A DNA stretch of 64,000 bases. It comes from Amaranthus tricolor. Its lineage: Eukaryota; Streptophyta; Magnoliopsida; Caryophyllales; Amaranthaceae. Shown one piece after another: positions 26,415 through 37,800 of the stretch. The position numbers and the translations under genes were made by a program. Every line of letters starts with the position of its first letter. The first letter of the stretch is position 1. The notes below the pieces were generated by a model. That model saw only the letters and a program-made list of their open reading frames with translations. It did no database searches and had not been told where the DNA came from. The DNA lies in the NCBI RefSeq assembly GCF_026212465.1, contig NC_080057.1, positions 27,076,147-27,140,146 on the forward strand, read 5' to 3'.

Positions 26415-27811
26415 GACATTTCACAACTACGTGTAATGTAAATTAAAGCAACATTATAAATAGTCTATTTATGACATGAGTTTGAACTCTAAAAAGTCGT
26501 AAAACAATGAAATCTTATATCTTTTCAAACAAGCAATTAAATCACCCTAGTTTCTTTGCCAATATGTCCTCAGTCTAATAAATGACAAATATTTGAATTA
26601 ATAAGTTAATTTTTACTCTTATCAATCTAGTCATATACTTTATTTTCAATTTTGACAAAAAATAGTCCAAGTATAGGGGAAAAGTGAAGGTAGCACTAAC
26701 TAATTTACTTTTTTGACGAACAGATTATTATAATGGACTTGAACCAAAAATGTATTAATTATTTTTTTTTTTTGGAAAGCTTTATTACCTACTGATTCAA
26801 ACATCTAGTTTTCATCCTCCACTAACCAAATTACATTTCGCATATTTGACTTTGTCAGTTCTTTGTTTAAGCCCAAAAAGCAAAAAGTTGTTCTTTCCAG
26901 TTTTATTTCATTGATTTTTGGCTTTTATTCACTTTTTTCTAATAAACAATAAATAATTAATAAATAACTTTTATCAAATATTTTTATAACAATTGGCCTA
27001 AACATATATCTTAAATAATCAGCTTATCAACCAATAATTTCAATTTCAACTAATTAAATCAGCAACAACTTTAACTAACAATCATCTGTTAAATAATAAA
27101 AAAAATATACCAAAGAATTAGAGTATATACAGCTTGTAATGGGACTACAAAAATGTGAAAAGGCAGACGATGAGAGGGGCATAATGGACAAAATACCCTT
27201 GCTGTATCACACAAAGTCACAGCTCATTTATGTATTACCACTACCGGTACTTCTATGAAGACTAGTAGTAATAGTAATTGTATACGCAGAAGCTTAAAAC
27301 CAGTAACAATGAATTAAATCATTAATTACAAATAATGAAAAGGAAAAAAAGTAATATAAAATCAAGCAATTACCTACAATATTGGTTTTTCTTGTCATAG
27401 CAACAATCTCCCTTTTCTTCTCTCTCTTCATAGGTCCTTCCTCCATTACCAAGTACCAAAATTTCTCTCTAAACCTAATCTTTCTTCCTTTCTCCCTATT
27501 TTGCAATCCCAGATTTCTAATTTCTGATTTCATCCTTCTTCTTCACTCCAAATCATAAAGCTTATGACTTGATCACTTTCCCCTGCAAATTTTTCTCTAC
27601 TGAATCTGGGTTTTGCTGCTTCTTTGTCAACTTCTTGAGCTGAGGGATATTCTAAGTCGGGTGTCTTAAAGCTCCAAACTTTGTTGGTTCTCAGATTAAT
27701 TTTCCTGGGTTAGTACAAATTTTTGTACTTTTTGCTGTTATTTTTTTTCTTTGAATCTTGTTGGTTTATCATTGTGAATTTATATCAACAATACCAAAGA
27801 TCTTTGATGAA
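26415..27811 (+). other. FERONIA-like gene upstream region and 5'UTR
   Basis: AT-rich flank with a short leader-like, CT-rich stretch from about 27400 to 27811. FER-type genes often have a long leader, sometimes with an intron, but I could not fix a splice pair here. No other gene is seen. Confidence 0.5.
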
Positions 27812-30457
27812 ATGGGTAGAATCCCATTTATTATTCTTTGGTTATCTGTATTAGTGAATGTAATTGTAGCACAAAACTATACACCAAAAGATATTTTCTT
27901 GTTAGATTGTGGGGCTACGGATCCTCATACTACCGATTCCGACGGTCGGAAATGGAGCTCCGATAATGGATCCAAGTTTCTGTCATCACCTAAAGGGTCA
28001 ACCACTGCTACAGCTGCTACTCAATTACCTGATGTAGGGGTGGTTCCTTTTATGACTGCTAGAATTTTCCAATCCAAATTTACCTACAATATACCTGTTG
28101 CTTCTGGTAGGAAATTTGTCCGGCTTTACTTTTATCCGAATACTTATTCGGGTCGTAATACTACCAATGCCATATTTTCTGTTACCTCCGGCCCTTACAC
28201 CTTGCTTAGCAATTTTAGTGCTGCACAAACTACAGAAGCTCTTAACTATGATTACCTTATCAAGGAATACTCCCTTAATGTGGAGGGTACGACTTTGAGC
28301 CTTACCTTTACACCCTCTTCGAATTATACCAATTCTTTTGCTTTTGTGAATGGTATTGAGGTTGTGTCTATGCCTAATGTGTATTCCGATGCTGATACTG
28401 ATGGGGCTATTATGGTTGGTGGAGGTGTTCCATTTCCAATTGATAACTCTACTGCCCTTGAAGGTTTGTATCGGTTAAATGTGGGCGGAAACTATATTCC
28501 CCCCACACAGGATACTGGCCTTTTCAGGGCGTGGTCTGATGACACGCCGTATATATTTGGGGCAGCAAGTGGAACCACCAGTCTTAAAGATCCTGAAGTG
28601 AATGTCAGTTTTCCGAGCAACTTGCCCTCGTATACTGCGCCGGTTAATGTTTACTCCACTGCGAGGTTCATGACATGGGATAATAAGTTGAACCTGAATT
28701 TCAACTTGACATGGTTGTTTACAGTTGATACTGGGTTTAGTTATATGGTTAGGTTGCATTTCTGTGAGATCTTTGCCAACATAACAAAGCCCAACCAGAT
28801 TGTGTTTAATATCTACATCAACAATCAAACTGCAGCTTCTTCTGTTGATGTTATTGCGTTGGCAACTAGCAATGGGGTGCCTAATGTTCAAGACTATGTG
28901 GTGATGCTTCCCACTAGCAAGGATCCTCAGCAGGATCTGTGGCTTGCACTCTACCCAGATACCTTCGATAAACCCCAATACTATAATTCATTTCTGAATG
29001 GAGTGGAGATATTTAAGATAAATAGTACCACTGGTAATCTTGCTGGGCAGAATCCAGTTCCAGCCCCTGATCAAGATATCGATTTAAACCCATCGGCTAC
29101 CTCTCATTCAAGTAGTCATGCTGCAGCTATAGGTGGCGCGGTTGCTGGAGGGGTTGGATTGATCTTCCTGGTTGGTCTTCTAGCTTGTTTTGTCTCTCGT
29201 CGTAGGAAGTACGGAAAAGTTTCCAACCCGAGTGATGGTCCATCTGGTTGGCGTCCCCTTTCCTTGTATGGAAATTCACATACCTCTGGTTCTGCTAAAA
29301 CGACTACCACTGGAAGCTACACTTCTTCTCTTCCGTCAAACCTCTGTCGGCATTTTTCTTTTGCGGAGATCAAATCTGCCACCAAAAACTTTGACGAGTC
29401 TCTTGTCCTTGGTGTTGGAGGTTTTGGTAAAGTATACAGGGGAGAAATTGATAATGGGACGATGAAAGTAGCTATCAAGCGTGGTAACCCTCTTTCTGAC
29501 CAAGGTGTACACGAGTTCCAAACGGAAATTGAGATGCTCTCCAAGCTTCGTCACCGTCACCTTGTATCCCTTCTTGGTTACTGTGAAGAGAACGGAGAAA
29601 TGATCCTTGTGTATGATTACATGGCTTACGGAACCCTTCGTGAGCATCTCTACAAAACTCAAAAGCCCCCTTTGCCGTGGAAACAAAGACTGGAGATTTG
29701 CATCGGTGCTGCTCGTGGTCTGCATTATCTTCACACTGGTGCCAAGCACACTATCATTCACCGGGATGTGAAGACAACCAACATTCTCTTGGATGAGAAA
29801 TGGGTGGCCAAGGTTTCTGACTTTGGCTTGTCCAAGACCGGACCTTCCTTGGATCACACTCACGTCAGTACTGTTGTGAAAGGTAGTTTCGGATATCTGG
29901 ATCCTGAGTACTTTAGGAGGCAACAACTTACAGACAAATCAGATGTTTACTCATTTGGGGTTGTTCTGTTTGAAATTTTGTGTGCTCGTCCTGCCCTGAA
30001 CCCCTCTCTACCAAAGGAGCAAGTGAGTTTAGCTGAGTGGGCTGTGTATTGCTACAAGAAGGGGATGCTGGATCAGATCATGGATCCATATCTAAAAGGA
30101 AAGATTGCACCTGAATGCTTTAAAAAATTTGCTGAGACTGCTATGAAATGTGTTTCGGATCAGAGTATTGATAGACCGTCCATGGGTGATGTGCTGTGGA
30201 ACCTCGAGTTTACCCTGCAGCTACAGGAGAGCGCAGAGGAGAGTGGTAAGGGTGTTGGTGGGGTGGAATTTGTTGAAGGCAAGTATGACATCGAGTGTGG
30301 AAAGAAGGATCTTGATGAATCACGGGGCTTGGATGGAAATGCAACAGATTCAAGGAGCACGATGAGCATTGGAGGCCAAAGTCTCGCCAGTACAGACTCA
30401 GACGGTCTGACACCAAGTGCTGTCTTCTCTCAGATAATGAATCCAAAGGGACGTTAA
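27812..30457 (+). CDS. FER: CrRLK1L receptor-like kinase, FERONIA type
   Basis: Plasma-membrane receptor kinase with a malectin-like ectodomain. FERONIA senses RALF peptides and cell-wall state and controls growth, fertilisation and immunity. It is a single coding exon of 881 aa (Arabidopsis FER about 895). The ATG at 27812 is chosen because it is followed directly by a signal peptide (GRIPFIILWLSVLVNVIVAQ). The open frame extends 18 codons further upstream only through non-ATG codons. Residues about 24-420 form the tandem malectin-like region with SGRKFVRLYFYPN, YRLNVGGNYI and VRLHFCEIF. The transmembrane helix is near 437-462. The kinase domain starts near 530: GVGGFGKVYRG, VAIKRGNP, HRDVKTTNILLDE (about 650) and DFGLSKTGPSLDHTHVSTVV, all catalytic residues intact. 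The C-terminus DSDGLTPSAVFSQIMNPKGR matches FER as remembered, which separates it from other CrRLK1Ls such as THESEUS. Confidence 0.95.
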   Translation: MGRIPFIILWLSVLVNVIVAQNYTPKDIFLLDCGATDPHTTDSDGRKWSSDNGSKFLSSPKGSTTATAATQLPDVGVVPFMTARIFQSKFTYNIPVASGRKFVRLYFYPNTYSGRNTTNAIFSVTSGPYTLLSNFSAAQTTEALNYDYLIKEYSLNVEGTTLSLTFTPSSNYTNSFAFVNGIEVVSMPNVYSDADTDGAIMVGGGVPFPIDNSTALEGLYRLNVGGNYIPPTQDTGLFRAWSDDTPYIFGAASGTTSLKDPEVNVSFPSNLPSYTAPVNVYSTARFMTWDNKLNLNFNLTWLFTVDTGFSYMVRLHFCEIFANITKPNQIVFNIYINNQTAASSVDVIALATSNGVPNVQDYVVMLPTSKDPQQDLWLALYPDTFDKPQYYNSFLNGVEIFKINSTTGNLAGQNPVPAPDQDIDLNPSATSHSSSHAAAIGGAVAGGVGLIFLVGLLACFVSRRRKYGKVSNPSDGPSGWRPLSLYGNSHTSGSAKTTTTGSYTSSLPSNLCRHFSFAEIKSATKNFDESLVLGVGGFGKVYRGEIDNGTMKVAIKRGNPLSDQGVHEFQTEIEMLSKLRHRHLVSLLGYCEENGEMILVYDYMAYGTLREHLYKTQKPPLPWKQRLEICIGAARGLHYLHTGAKHTIIHRDVKTTNILLDEKWVAKVSDFGLSKTGPSLDHTHVSTVVKGSFGYLDPEYFRRQQLTDKSDVYSFGVVLFEILCARPALNPSLPKEQVSLAEWAVYCYKKGMLDQIMDPYLKGKIAPECFKKFAETAMKCVSDQSIDRPSMGDVLWNLEFTLQLQESAEESGKGVGGVEFVEGKYDIECGKKDLDESRGLDGNATDSRSTMSIGGQSLASTDSDGLTPSAVFSQIMNPKGR

Positions 30458-31557
30458 ATGGCAAAAAGTTTGGGAATTTCATGATCACAGGAATCTGTGT
30501 TGCTGTCCTATATACTAGCTAACGAGAGAGTATTTGGTATTCGGTTTGTAAACAAGTTAAGGAACTCCGGCAATTGATGATCAGACTGATAATTTAGTTC
30601 TATATACTATGTTTTTCCATGAGTTGGACACTGCAAATGATTATGATTGAATCTTTGATTTATAGCTTTAAGTTGTATCTATAGTTGTATTGGAAGAGTG
30701 AAACTGAAAAGGTTCAATCAATATTTCCATAATGTACTTGTATTTCTTTATTGTGTATTCATTTATATTTTCAACAAGTTTATAGTGGGATTCATTGATT
30801 CTTCAAAATTTGTTTTTAGAGTCAAATTGAGTTATGAGGAATTGTGGGTGTGAATTTTGAAAGCGTTGAGTTTTAGGTTAGGTAAATCTATCTAATCTTT
30901 GGAAGAATTCAATCAACCACTAATTATGGTTGTCATATTCATATGTGAGTGAGCACATGTCACATGTCACAAGGTGGGCATTGGATGAGAGTGGGACCCA
31001 TTCTAATTTGTTCAAGATGCTACTTCTATTCCTTTGACACTTTCCAGTTTCCACTTCATAGTTCATACCATACCATCCTTTTAATTTTGCTGGCTTTCTA
31101 TTTCTATTTGTGATTCTAATTTTATATTTTGTTTTTTTATTATTATATAAACTCATTCTATCAAATCATTGCATAAAAAATATGCTTAAAGGAATATTAA
31201 AAGGATGGGAAATGGTAGGAGAAAAGGTCAAAAATGAGCTGAAAATGGGCTGGAAAATGGAAAAAACTGGTAATGTGCTGTATGTTTGTGTCATTATCAA
31301 TAAGACACCCCATTTAGCAGCTATTACAATTACATGTCTACCACTTGTTGGTTAGGTTAGTTTGTCATCCATAAGACAACTCCAAATAATATTTTTTAAA
31401 AAATAAAAATTGAATGATTCTCCCTTCCATTCTCAGAGTTTTAGAGAATATTATGATTAGTACTAACATCATTGTTTCTAGTTTCTACACCTAAAGAACA
31501 AAAGAGGACATGAAATTGCAAAACTTTAAAGATTAGGACAAGTATTTAACCAAGACG

Positions 31558-31581
31558 TCTGGTCTGGTCTGGTCTGGTCTG
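31558..31581. repeat. (GGTCT)n short tandem repeat
   Basis: Four to five pentanucleotide units in a row, seen directly. Confidence 0.9.
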
Positions 31582-31782
31582 TAGTCTTCAGTTCAGCGGA
31601 TTATCAGCATCTGCGCCCTCACCAGTTAATTGAACCAAATCAATTAATCACAGTTCTCAACGATGTCACTAAATCTAACACACCAAAACCATCCTTTGCC
31701 GGTTAACAAAAGGACAAGTACCATTTGCAAGGAGTTAGCAATAAGACAATAATCAAACATAAATCAGCTGTGAAATCCATAC

Positions 31783-31872
31783 CTCACGCCACGGATATTC
31801 AGTGGCTTCATCAACCACGAGGTGCGTTCCACAAGGACCACAACTGGTCATATTCCTCAAGTATCCCAGTCA
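31783..31872 (-). pseudogene. Possible LSM7-like exon remnant
   Basis: This 90-bp minus-strand block is bounded by a good acceptor (TATAG at its 5' side) and donor (GAG|GTATGG). In one frame it begins TGILEEYDQL and in another it ends LVVDEATEYPW. Joined, these resemble the LSM7 core (VTG-LKGYDQLLNLVLDEAVEY) with an internal insertion and frame change of about 20 bases. LSM7 is a small RNA-binding subunit of the LSM rings in mRNA decay and U6 snRNP. No other LSM7 exons were found nearby, so this would be a stray pseudogene piece. The resemblance is short. Confidence 0.3.
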
Positions 31873-33671
31873 CTATAAAAGAAAAAACATAAAGAATTTC
31901 AAAGATATAGAGTCTACAATCAACACAAAATCACATTGATAAACGTTTAAGATAAAATTGATCCAAGTTGTGTGGTCAAATTTAGGGATTATAACAAATG
32001 CCAAAAATTTGATCCCAATACATAATCAAAATAAATTAACATGACATATCATTGACAACAAAGATTATATTTTAATCTTCCCCATCTAATACTTGAATAT
32101 TATTATGAAAATCAATTAAAATCATCATCCACATATATTCTCCGCCAATATTCATTCCAATCTATCTCAGTCTAGTTATCATAGTCATGTTTCAGCCTAC
32201 CTCTTCTTCTACCCTTCTCAAAGTTCCAACCTTCTACTTTTTTAACTGCTTCGGTTTTTCTTTACATAATTGAACCTACGCAGAAGATTTTGTTTCATTT
32301 TATCTTCTTGAATATCTAAGACTTCAAAACCCTTTATTCATGATGTTCCAAAATTTGAATATGGAGTTTGAACTATGTAATGAGCCGAATCCGAATTTAG
32401 AAAATATCAGAAATAAAATTTTATGTAAATTGTACTTTCCATCATAAAATGCCCCAACCTACTCTCATAATTCAGATGTAGTAGATGAAATGTGAAGCTT
32501 GACAATGCATATAGGATAAACCAAAAGCTACTCTTTGATAGGCCTAGTGAGATAAAGGAGGCAATAAGGTAAAAAGAACCAAGCAAAATTGCTGAACATA
32601 GATTGATCTTTATGTTTTCAAATCACGAAAGGTTATCCTTTTAGTCTAGGCTCCTCTCTCACTACACCATAATTTTAGAATTTTCAGTTCAAACATGTGA
32701 GGAAACTATGGCATACCCCCCAAGCATCTCAATAAGTCTCAGCACAATATACATTCCCTCACAAAAATAAACCATGAATAGTTAAATGCTATTGTTGAGT
32801 GTACATCACAAGTTCCACATCGAAAAAGTAAAAAGGTATCGATAAAGATTTAAGTGATGCAACTCCAAATTAGTGTGAAAGTACCAAAAGCAAATTCGTG
32901 CAGGCTTGGCCCAAAGCATACAATATCATATAAATTCGGATCACTCACCACCGGTGGTGGGCCCAACAAATACATTTGGAAATTGGAATGTAATAGAGAA
33001 ACAAACTTTGACCAACAAATTCCATTCACAGGAATGACATCATGAGGCATGAGGCATGGATACAACAGTACACCACTAACAGTATGCGTACAGAACCACA
33101 GATAAACCAAGTGAATGGAGAACTCAAAAGCTGAAAAATAGAAAAGCCAACAGATCCAAGTTTCTGTAGAGCATAAAATGATCTTGCGCTCATGCTAATT
33201 GATAAAGAAGGAGAAGCAGCTAATATTCAGCTTTTGTTATGTTAGTTTCTTTGTTGAACATAGAAGTAGCTAAGTTCCACGTTTCAAATCATGGTTTTTA
33301 TTTACTTCAAACTTCTTTTTCAATAGTGCATCACAATTAAAAAAAGAGGTTAAGTCCATGAGCGAAAAAAGTGTATCGTATAGGATACTGCACTAATTTA
33401 ATTAAGATCTATTACTCATCAAATGACAAGCACCACATCCTCCACAAATCATAGAACAAGCCTAATGTACACTGACATATTAGTCAGCCTGCTCCACAAA
33501 AAGTAAAAGCAATCTTACAACATCATGTTTTCTACCTCCAAAGAAGCTTGAGCCACCCTTGCACATACCTATGTAAATCCATCCTGTATCCATCAACTCT
33601 GCAATTAAATCAAAAACACTCATAAATGTACTCTTTCCATTACCGACTACATCCAAAATCATAAAAGAATC

Positions 33672-35580
33672 TCCGATGAACTTGCTCCTCCTAGTCGTCC
33701 TAATCCCAATGATGACTTAGTAGAAGAAGGCTTACGTCAAGACTCCGACTATCAAACCGTTATTGACGGTGTTCACAACCGTGATACTCCCATTGCCTTT
33801 GAAACTCTCCATGAAAAACTACTTAGCAAGGAACTTCTCTTGCAACAAAAACCCACACCAACACTTTTTCAAGCTTCTGCTAACCCTATACACCTTCATT
33901 GGACTCCCCCTCTATCCTATCAACAAAACCCACCCACCTTCAAGGCTCGCCATTCTACCCCTAATTCTTCTTCCCATTCTCAGCCTCCCAAAAACAACCA
34001 CAATTTATCATCTTCTTACTCTCAACCACCACCACATTTTAAACCCTTCGAAGGCAAGTGTCAATGGTGTAATACTAAAGGCCATGTTCTTGCTTATTAT
34101 CCTACTTTTCAACTTCATCCTAATATTACTATCCCACCTAGACCTTTCCGTCAAAACCCCCAAACCTATACTACCACCCTCCAACCACAAGTGCACCATG
34201 CTAGTGAATTCATCTCCAATTCAAATCCTCATACGTCATGGCTCCTTGTCAATGGCGCCAGTCATCACGTCACCAAGGATCTTGGTAACTCATCTCTTCA
34301 CTCTCTTTATAATGGTACCGATGAGATTGCTATTGGTGATGTTTTTGGATTGCCATCTACGAAAAGCTCTCTACGGTCTTAAGCAAGCCCCTCACGCTTG
34401 GTACAATGACCTTCGTGTTTTCTTACTCTCTCTTGGGTTCAAAAACTATGTTATGGATACTTCTCTCTTCTACAATACCACTGCTACCACCCACATCTTT
34501 AATCTAGTTAGTTGATGATATTATCATCATGGCTCTAACCCATCTATTCTTAGTTCTTGTATTTTGCAACTTGCTGACAGGTTTGCTCTCAAAAATCTTG
34601 GTGACCTTAATTACTTCCATGCTTGACGCCTCCCGAGTGAGCTCTCCTATAGATCCTAACATATCTCTCTCTATCAACTCAGGCACACCTCTTCCAGACC
34701 CCACAGAGTATCGAACTTTTGTTGGTAGCCTCCAATATCTATCCCTTCCCCATATTGGTATTGTTTTGTCGTTAATAAACTCTCGCAATATATGCACACC
34801 AACAAACATCCACTGGAAAGCCCTAAAACGTCTTCTACGCTATCTTCGAGGCACAACTGATCTTGGCTTACAATTATATTCCAACTCACCATCTATTCTT
34901 CATGCATGCTCTGATGCTGGCTAGAGACCGAAATAACTTTGTCTCCACAGGTGCTTACATTGTCTGAATTGGACGTAATGCAATATCATGGCAGTCTTGC
35001 TAACAAAAATTTTATGCTCGTCCATCAACTAAAGCGGAATATAGATCTATTGCCAGCTGCAAAAATTCATTGGGTTACCCACCTTCTGTGTGAACTTGGG
35101 ATAAAACTTCAAAATACTCCAGCCATCTACATCGACAATATTGGAACAACTCGCCTAAGTGCTAATCTAGTTTTCCAATCAAGAATAAAACATCTTGGGT
35201 TGATTATCATTTCATTCGCAAATGTGTTCAAGGTGGTAAGCTATGTGTTACTAGTGTTCATCAAGATGATCAACTTGCATCATTCTTACAGAATCCCAAG
35301 CACGCCCACGTCTCTCCATGCTAATATCCAAGATTGGCCTTACACTACAAACATCTATCTTGCAAGGGTATGTAAGGAAATAAATTATGTTGCAAATCCT
35401 TCCATACAATATCTAATGACTAGTTAATTGATTCTAATGACTAGCTAATTGATCCTAACAGCTAGTTAATTGATTCTAGCCTAATTGTTTCCTCTCTAGA
35501 TTGATATTATTCTATTGAAAGACTAAGTAGACATAATTGTGTAATCTCTCAAGCCTTAGAAGTCCATAATAAAAAAAATG
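33672..35580 (+). mobile_element. Ty1-Copia retrotransposon remnant with internal deletion
   Basis: The part at 33675-34330 encodes the end of gag: IAFETLHEKLLSKELLL, a Pro/Ser/His-rich stretch and a nucleocapsid finger CQWCNTKGHVLAYYP, whose last cysteine is changed to tyrosine. The start of the protease follows (SWLLVNGASHHVT, where the usual D-S-G triad is lost). At about 34340 it jumps straight into reverse transcriptase (LRKALYGLKQAPHAWYNDL), so integrase is deleted. Broken frames then give late RT and RNase H traces: LGDLNYF, RLLRYLRGTTDLGLQLYS and RNAISW-like words around 34550-35350. The tail near 35360-35580 looks like the start of a 3' LTR (TGTAAGG, preceded by a short CAAGGG purine tract). 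Many stops make it clearly dead. Confidence 0.8.
35411..35479. repeat. Tandem repeat, about 23-bp unit, 3 copies
   Basis: Three copies of TCTAATGACTAGYTAATTGA-type words follow each other within the presumed Copia LTR remnant. The third copy is more diverged (TCCTAACAGCTAGTTAATTGA). Confidence 0.85.
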
Positions 35581-36480
35581 CGGTGATGGTCACGATCACT
35601 ATCAGAATGTTGATGCGGTAATGGGAGTGATGCGGTTATCATATCGCCTAAATATCGGTCGAAACCATAAGATATCCCTTGATGCGGCCAAAACGCGGTT
35701 TTTTAACACCTTTACAACGCGGGAAATATCGGCTCGTTTATTTTATAAACCCTTACAACGCGGCCGATGCGATGCGGCCTTGCTTTATTACTCTATGCGT
35801 AGAACTAGTCTAGGGTTGTAACATTCGTTCAATATAACCATTACACTGATATTCACCCCTTTCACTCTTATTCTTATTGATTAAATATCTCAAACCAAAG
35901 GAATATCAATATACCCACAACATTTTAGGGGTAACAAATAACAAGTGACAAAGAGTATGAGCAATGTTTAACAACATGCAAGAGATATTAGATTTTAAAT
36001 TGACCAAGTACTAACAATCTTAATTAGTAAGAGAGGAAAATTTATTATACCTATTTGGGCAGCAAGAGTTGTATGGAAGAGAAACAACTCAAGAAGACTA
36101 TGCTTGTGTCCTTTCCTTGCCGTTCCTTTCTTTTTTCACATAAAAAAAAGGGAGAATTAAGAATGTTACTCCTGTTAAGGAAGCAAAGAAAACGTCTTAT
36201 AAGCTGACCCAAAGCTGAGGTTTGTAACCGAAGCTAATAACCACTTAGAAATTAGCCCCACTGTCTCTCCCTTTCTCACAGAACCTATCAGGCAATTCGT
36301 TATCAGCCCTTCATCACAATCTTCAACTTTCTCTCTCCTCACTGAACCCATCTGGATCTAATCAACCCATCAACAGCATCACAACCTTGAAGAACAAGAC
36401 TTGTTTTATTGGGGGAAATTCATAAAACCCACTTATCTGTACCTTGAAGGTTGGGAATTGGAATCAAAAGAAATTAAGAG
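35581..36480. other. Intergenic and Mpo1-like gene upstream region; GC-rich island
   Basis: At 35581-35800 there is a block markedly richer in GC and CG than its surroundings, with repeated GATGCGG words (35612, 35630, 35680, 35767). Its origin is unclear; it may be part of a DNA transposon. From about 36200 to 36480 the sequence looks like the promoter and leader of the Mpo1-like gene. No further gene is seen. Confidence 0.45.
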
Positions 36481-36819
36481 ATGAGTTTCAGGAGCTTAGA
36501 AGAATTCTGGGCATTTTACATGAGCCAACACTCGAAAGCATCAACTAGGGGTTTGCACTTTGTGGGTACACTGAGTGGAATAGTGATAACAATCTGCTCA
36601 CTGTTGTTTAATTGGAAACTGTTGATTATGGGACCTATAATTGGGTATGGATTAGCTTGGTACAGTCATTTCTTTGTGGAAAAGAATGTTCCAGCAACAT
36701 TTGGTCATCCAATATGGTCATTCATATGTGATTGTAAGATGTTCGGATTAATGCTTACAGGTGGTATGGATAGAGAGATTAAACGCCTTGGTAAACGCCC
36801 TCTTCTTCATCCTTTCTGA
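36481..36819 (+). CDS. Mpo1-like protein (DUF962), ER membrane 2-hydroxy fatty acid dioxygenase family
   Basis: Small membrane protein of 112 aa in a single exon. The family (DUF962/PF06127) includes yeast Mpo1, an iron-dependent dioxygenase of the ER that performs alpha-oxidation of 2-hydroxy fatty acids in phytosphingosine breakdown. The conserved histidine pattern is complete: H17 and H26 in SQHSKASTRGLHFVGT, H63 with E67 in WYSHFFVEKN, and H76 in FGHPIW. Two strong hydrophobic helices lie at about 28-43 and 46-61, with a third weaker one near 79-95. The length fits plant homologues. An A-rich, non-coding leader precedes the ATG. Enzymatic activity is inferred from the family. Confidence 0.9.
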   Translation: MSFRSLEEFWAFYMSQHSKASTRGLHFVGTLSGIVITICSLLFNWKLLIMGPIIGYGLAWYSHFFVEKNVPATFGHPIWSFICDCKMFGLMLTGGMDREIKRLGKRPLLHPF

Positions 36820-37800
36820 ATCTCTTCTGTGACGATCAAGCTCCATTGTATCATATTTTCTGGGTGAGAATTGTTGATCAGGATCACCGTCTCCATCTTG
36901 TATAATGTACTTATATTGTATTTGAATATTTACTTATCGTATACTCCTAGTATTTGGAAGTTCATTTGGAGAAGTCCTTCCTGTAAACTTGTGGAAATCC
37001 ATCAAATTTGGTTGCTGCACTCCAGAATAACCCTAATTGGCAACTGCAATTTTCTTTTAGTTCCAATTTCTTTTAATACTTCTATGTGTTAACTGTTAAA
37101 TATACAAATTGTAGGTCCTTTTAATTTGGTAGATATAGTCCCTCAAATAAATAAAAAATTAAAGAATGACGATAAAAAATAGATGAGTTGAAAATTATTA
37201 ACTTGTGTATTTGACAAAAAATGAAAAGAGCGTAAATACCGTGACACAATCAAAAGAAGACACTTTAAAGAACCTGAATCGATTAGTTCTCATAACTCGA
37301 GGAGAGCAAACGGTTAAGAGACATGACTCCAAACTAGTGCTACTACGTCCCTTTGAGTTTGACACTTTGACTATTCTATGTGAGAGCTTTTGGAGAGAGT
37401 ACTATCTTGTACACAAGCGAAAAAATATATTACTGAATGATAATTATTATTGCTTACAAGAGTTTGAGAATACAAAATCTTAAGTTAGAAACCAATACAA
37501 GTCGGTTATAACACAAAACCACATTATGAACATCAAGAATCAAGATTCAAGCCCCCCTGCATTTTGAATTTTGAATATACAAAATTGATGACCACCTGAA
37601 AAGATACACTATTTTACCAATGCTCATGATTCCTGAGCATCCACTCTCACTCACATACAAGTATACAACTAATACAAATAACACACTCGTAACATGATTT
37701 TCATCCATAGCTTTACAATAGGTGAAAGTAAGCATGATTGGCTGCAGTCCAGACGACTAGTCAAAGCGACAAGCTCAAAGGCAGTCACTACACAATCTCA
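36820..37800. other. Intergenic between convergent Mpo1-like and thioredoxin genes
   Basis: This holds the 3' ends of two convergent genes. Open frames at 36871-37092 and 37205-37483 have no recognised domain and no coding-like composition. The stretch near 37550-37800 is probably the thioredoxin 3'UTR. Confidence 0.5.

Larger units (their letters stand above)
30458..33671. other. Intergenic, no intact gene seen
   Basis: This is the 3' flank of the FERONIA-like gene and then AT-rich DNA. It includes a (GGTCT)n repeat and a possible LSM7-like exon remnant (31783-31872). Short open frames at 30920-31156, 31110-31355, 32850-33110 and 33480-33662 have no recognisable domain. Confidence 0.5.

Noticed and set aside
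27758..27811. 18-codon upstream in-frame extension of the FERONIA-like gene
   Set aside because: It contains no ATG, lacks family similarity and would bury the signal peptide; the ATG at 27812 directly precedes it.
28475..29926. Long minus-strand open frames (167 and 196 codons) within the FERONIA-like gene
   Set aside because: They lie entirely opposite the intact receptor-kinase frame and encode nothing recognisable; they are antisense shadows of a codon-biased gene.
33763..34515. 250-codon plus-strand frame
   Set aside because: The Copia gag, nucleocapsid and protease words are in a different frame over most of its length; only its last part coincides with real RT sequence.
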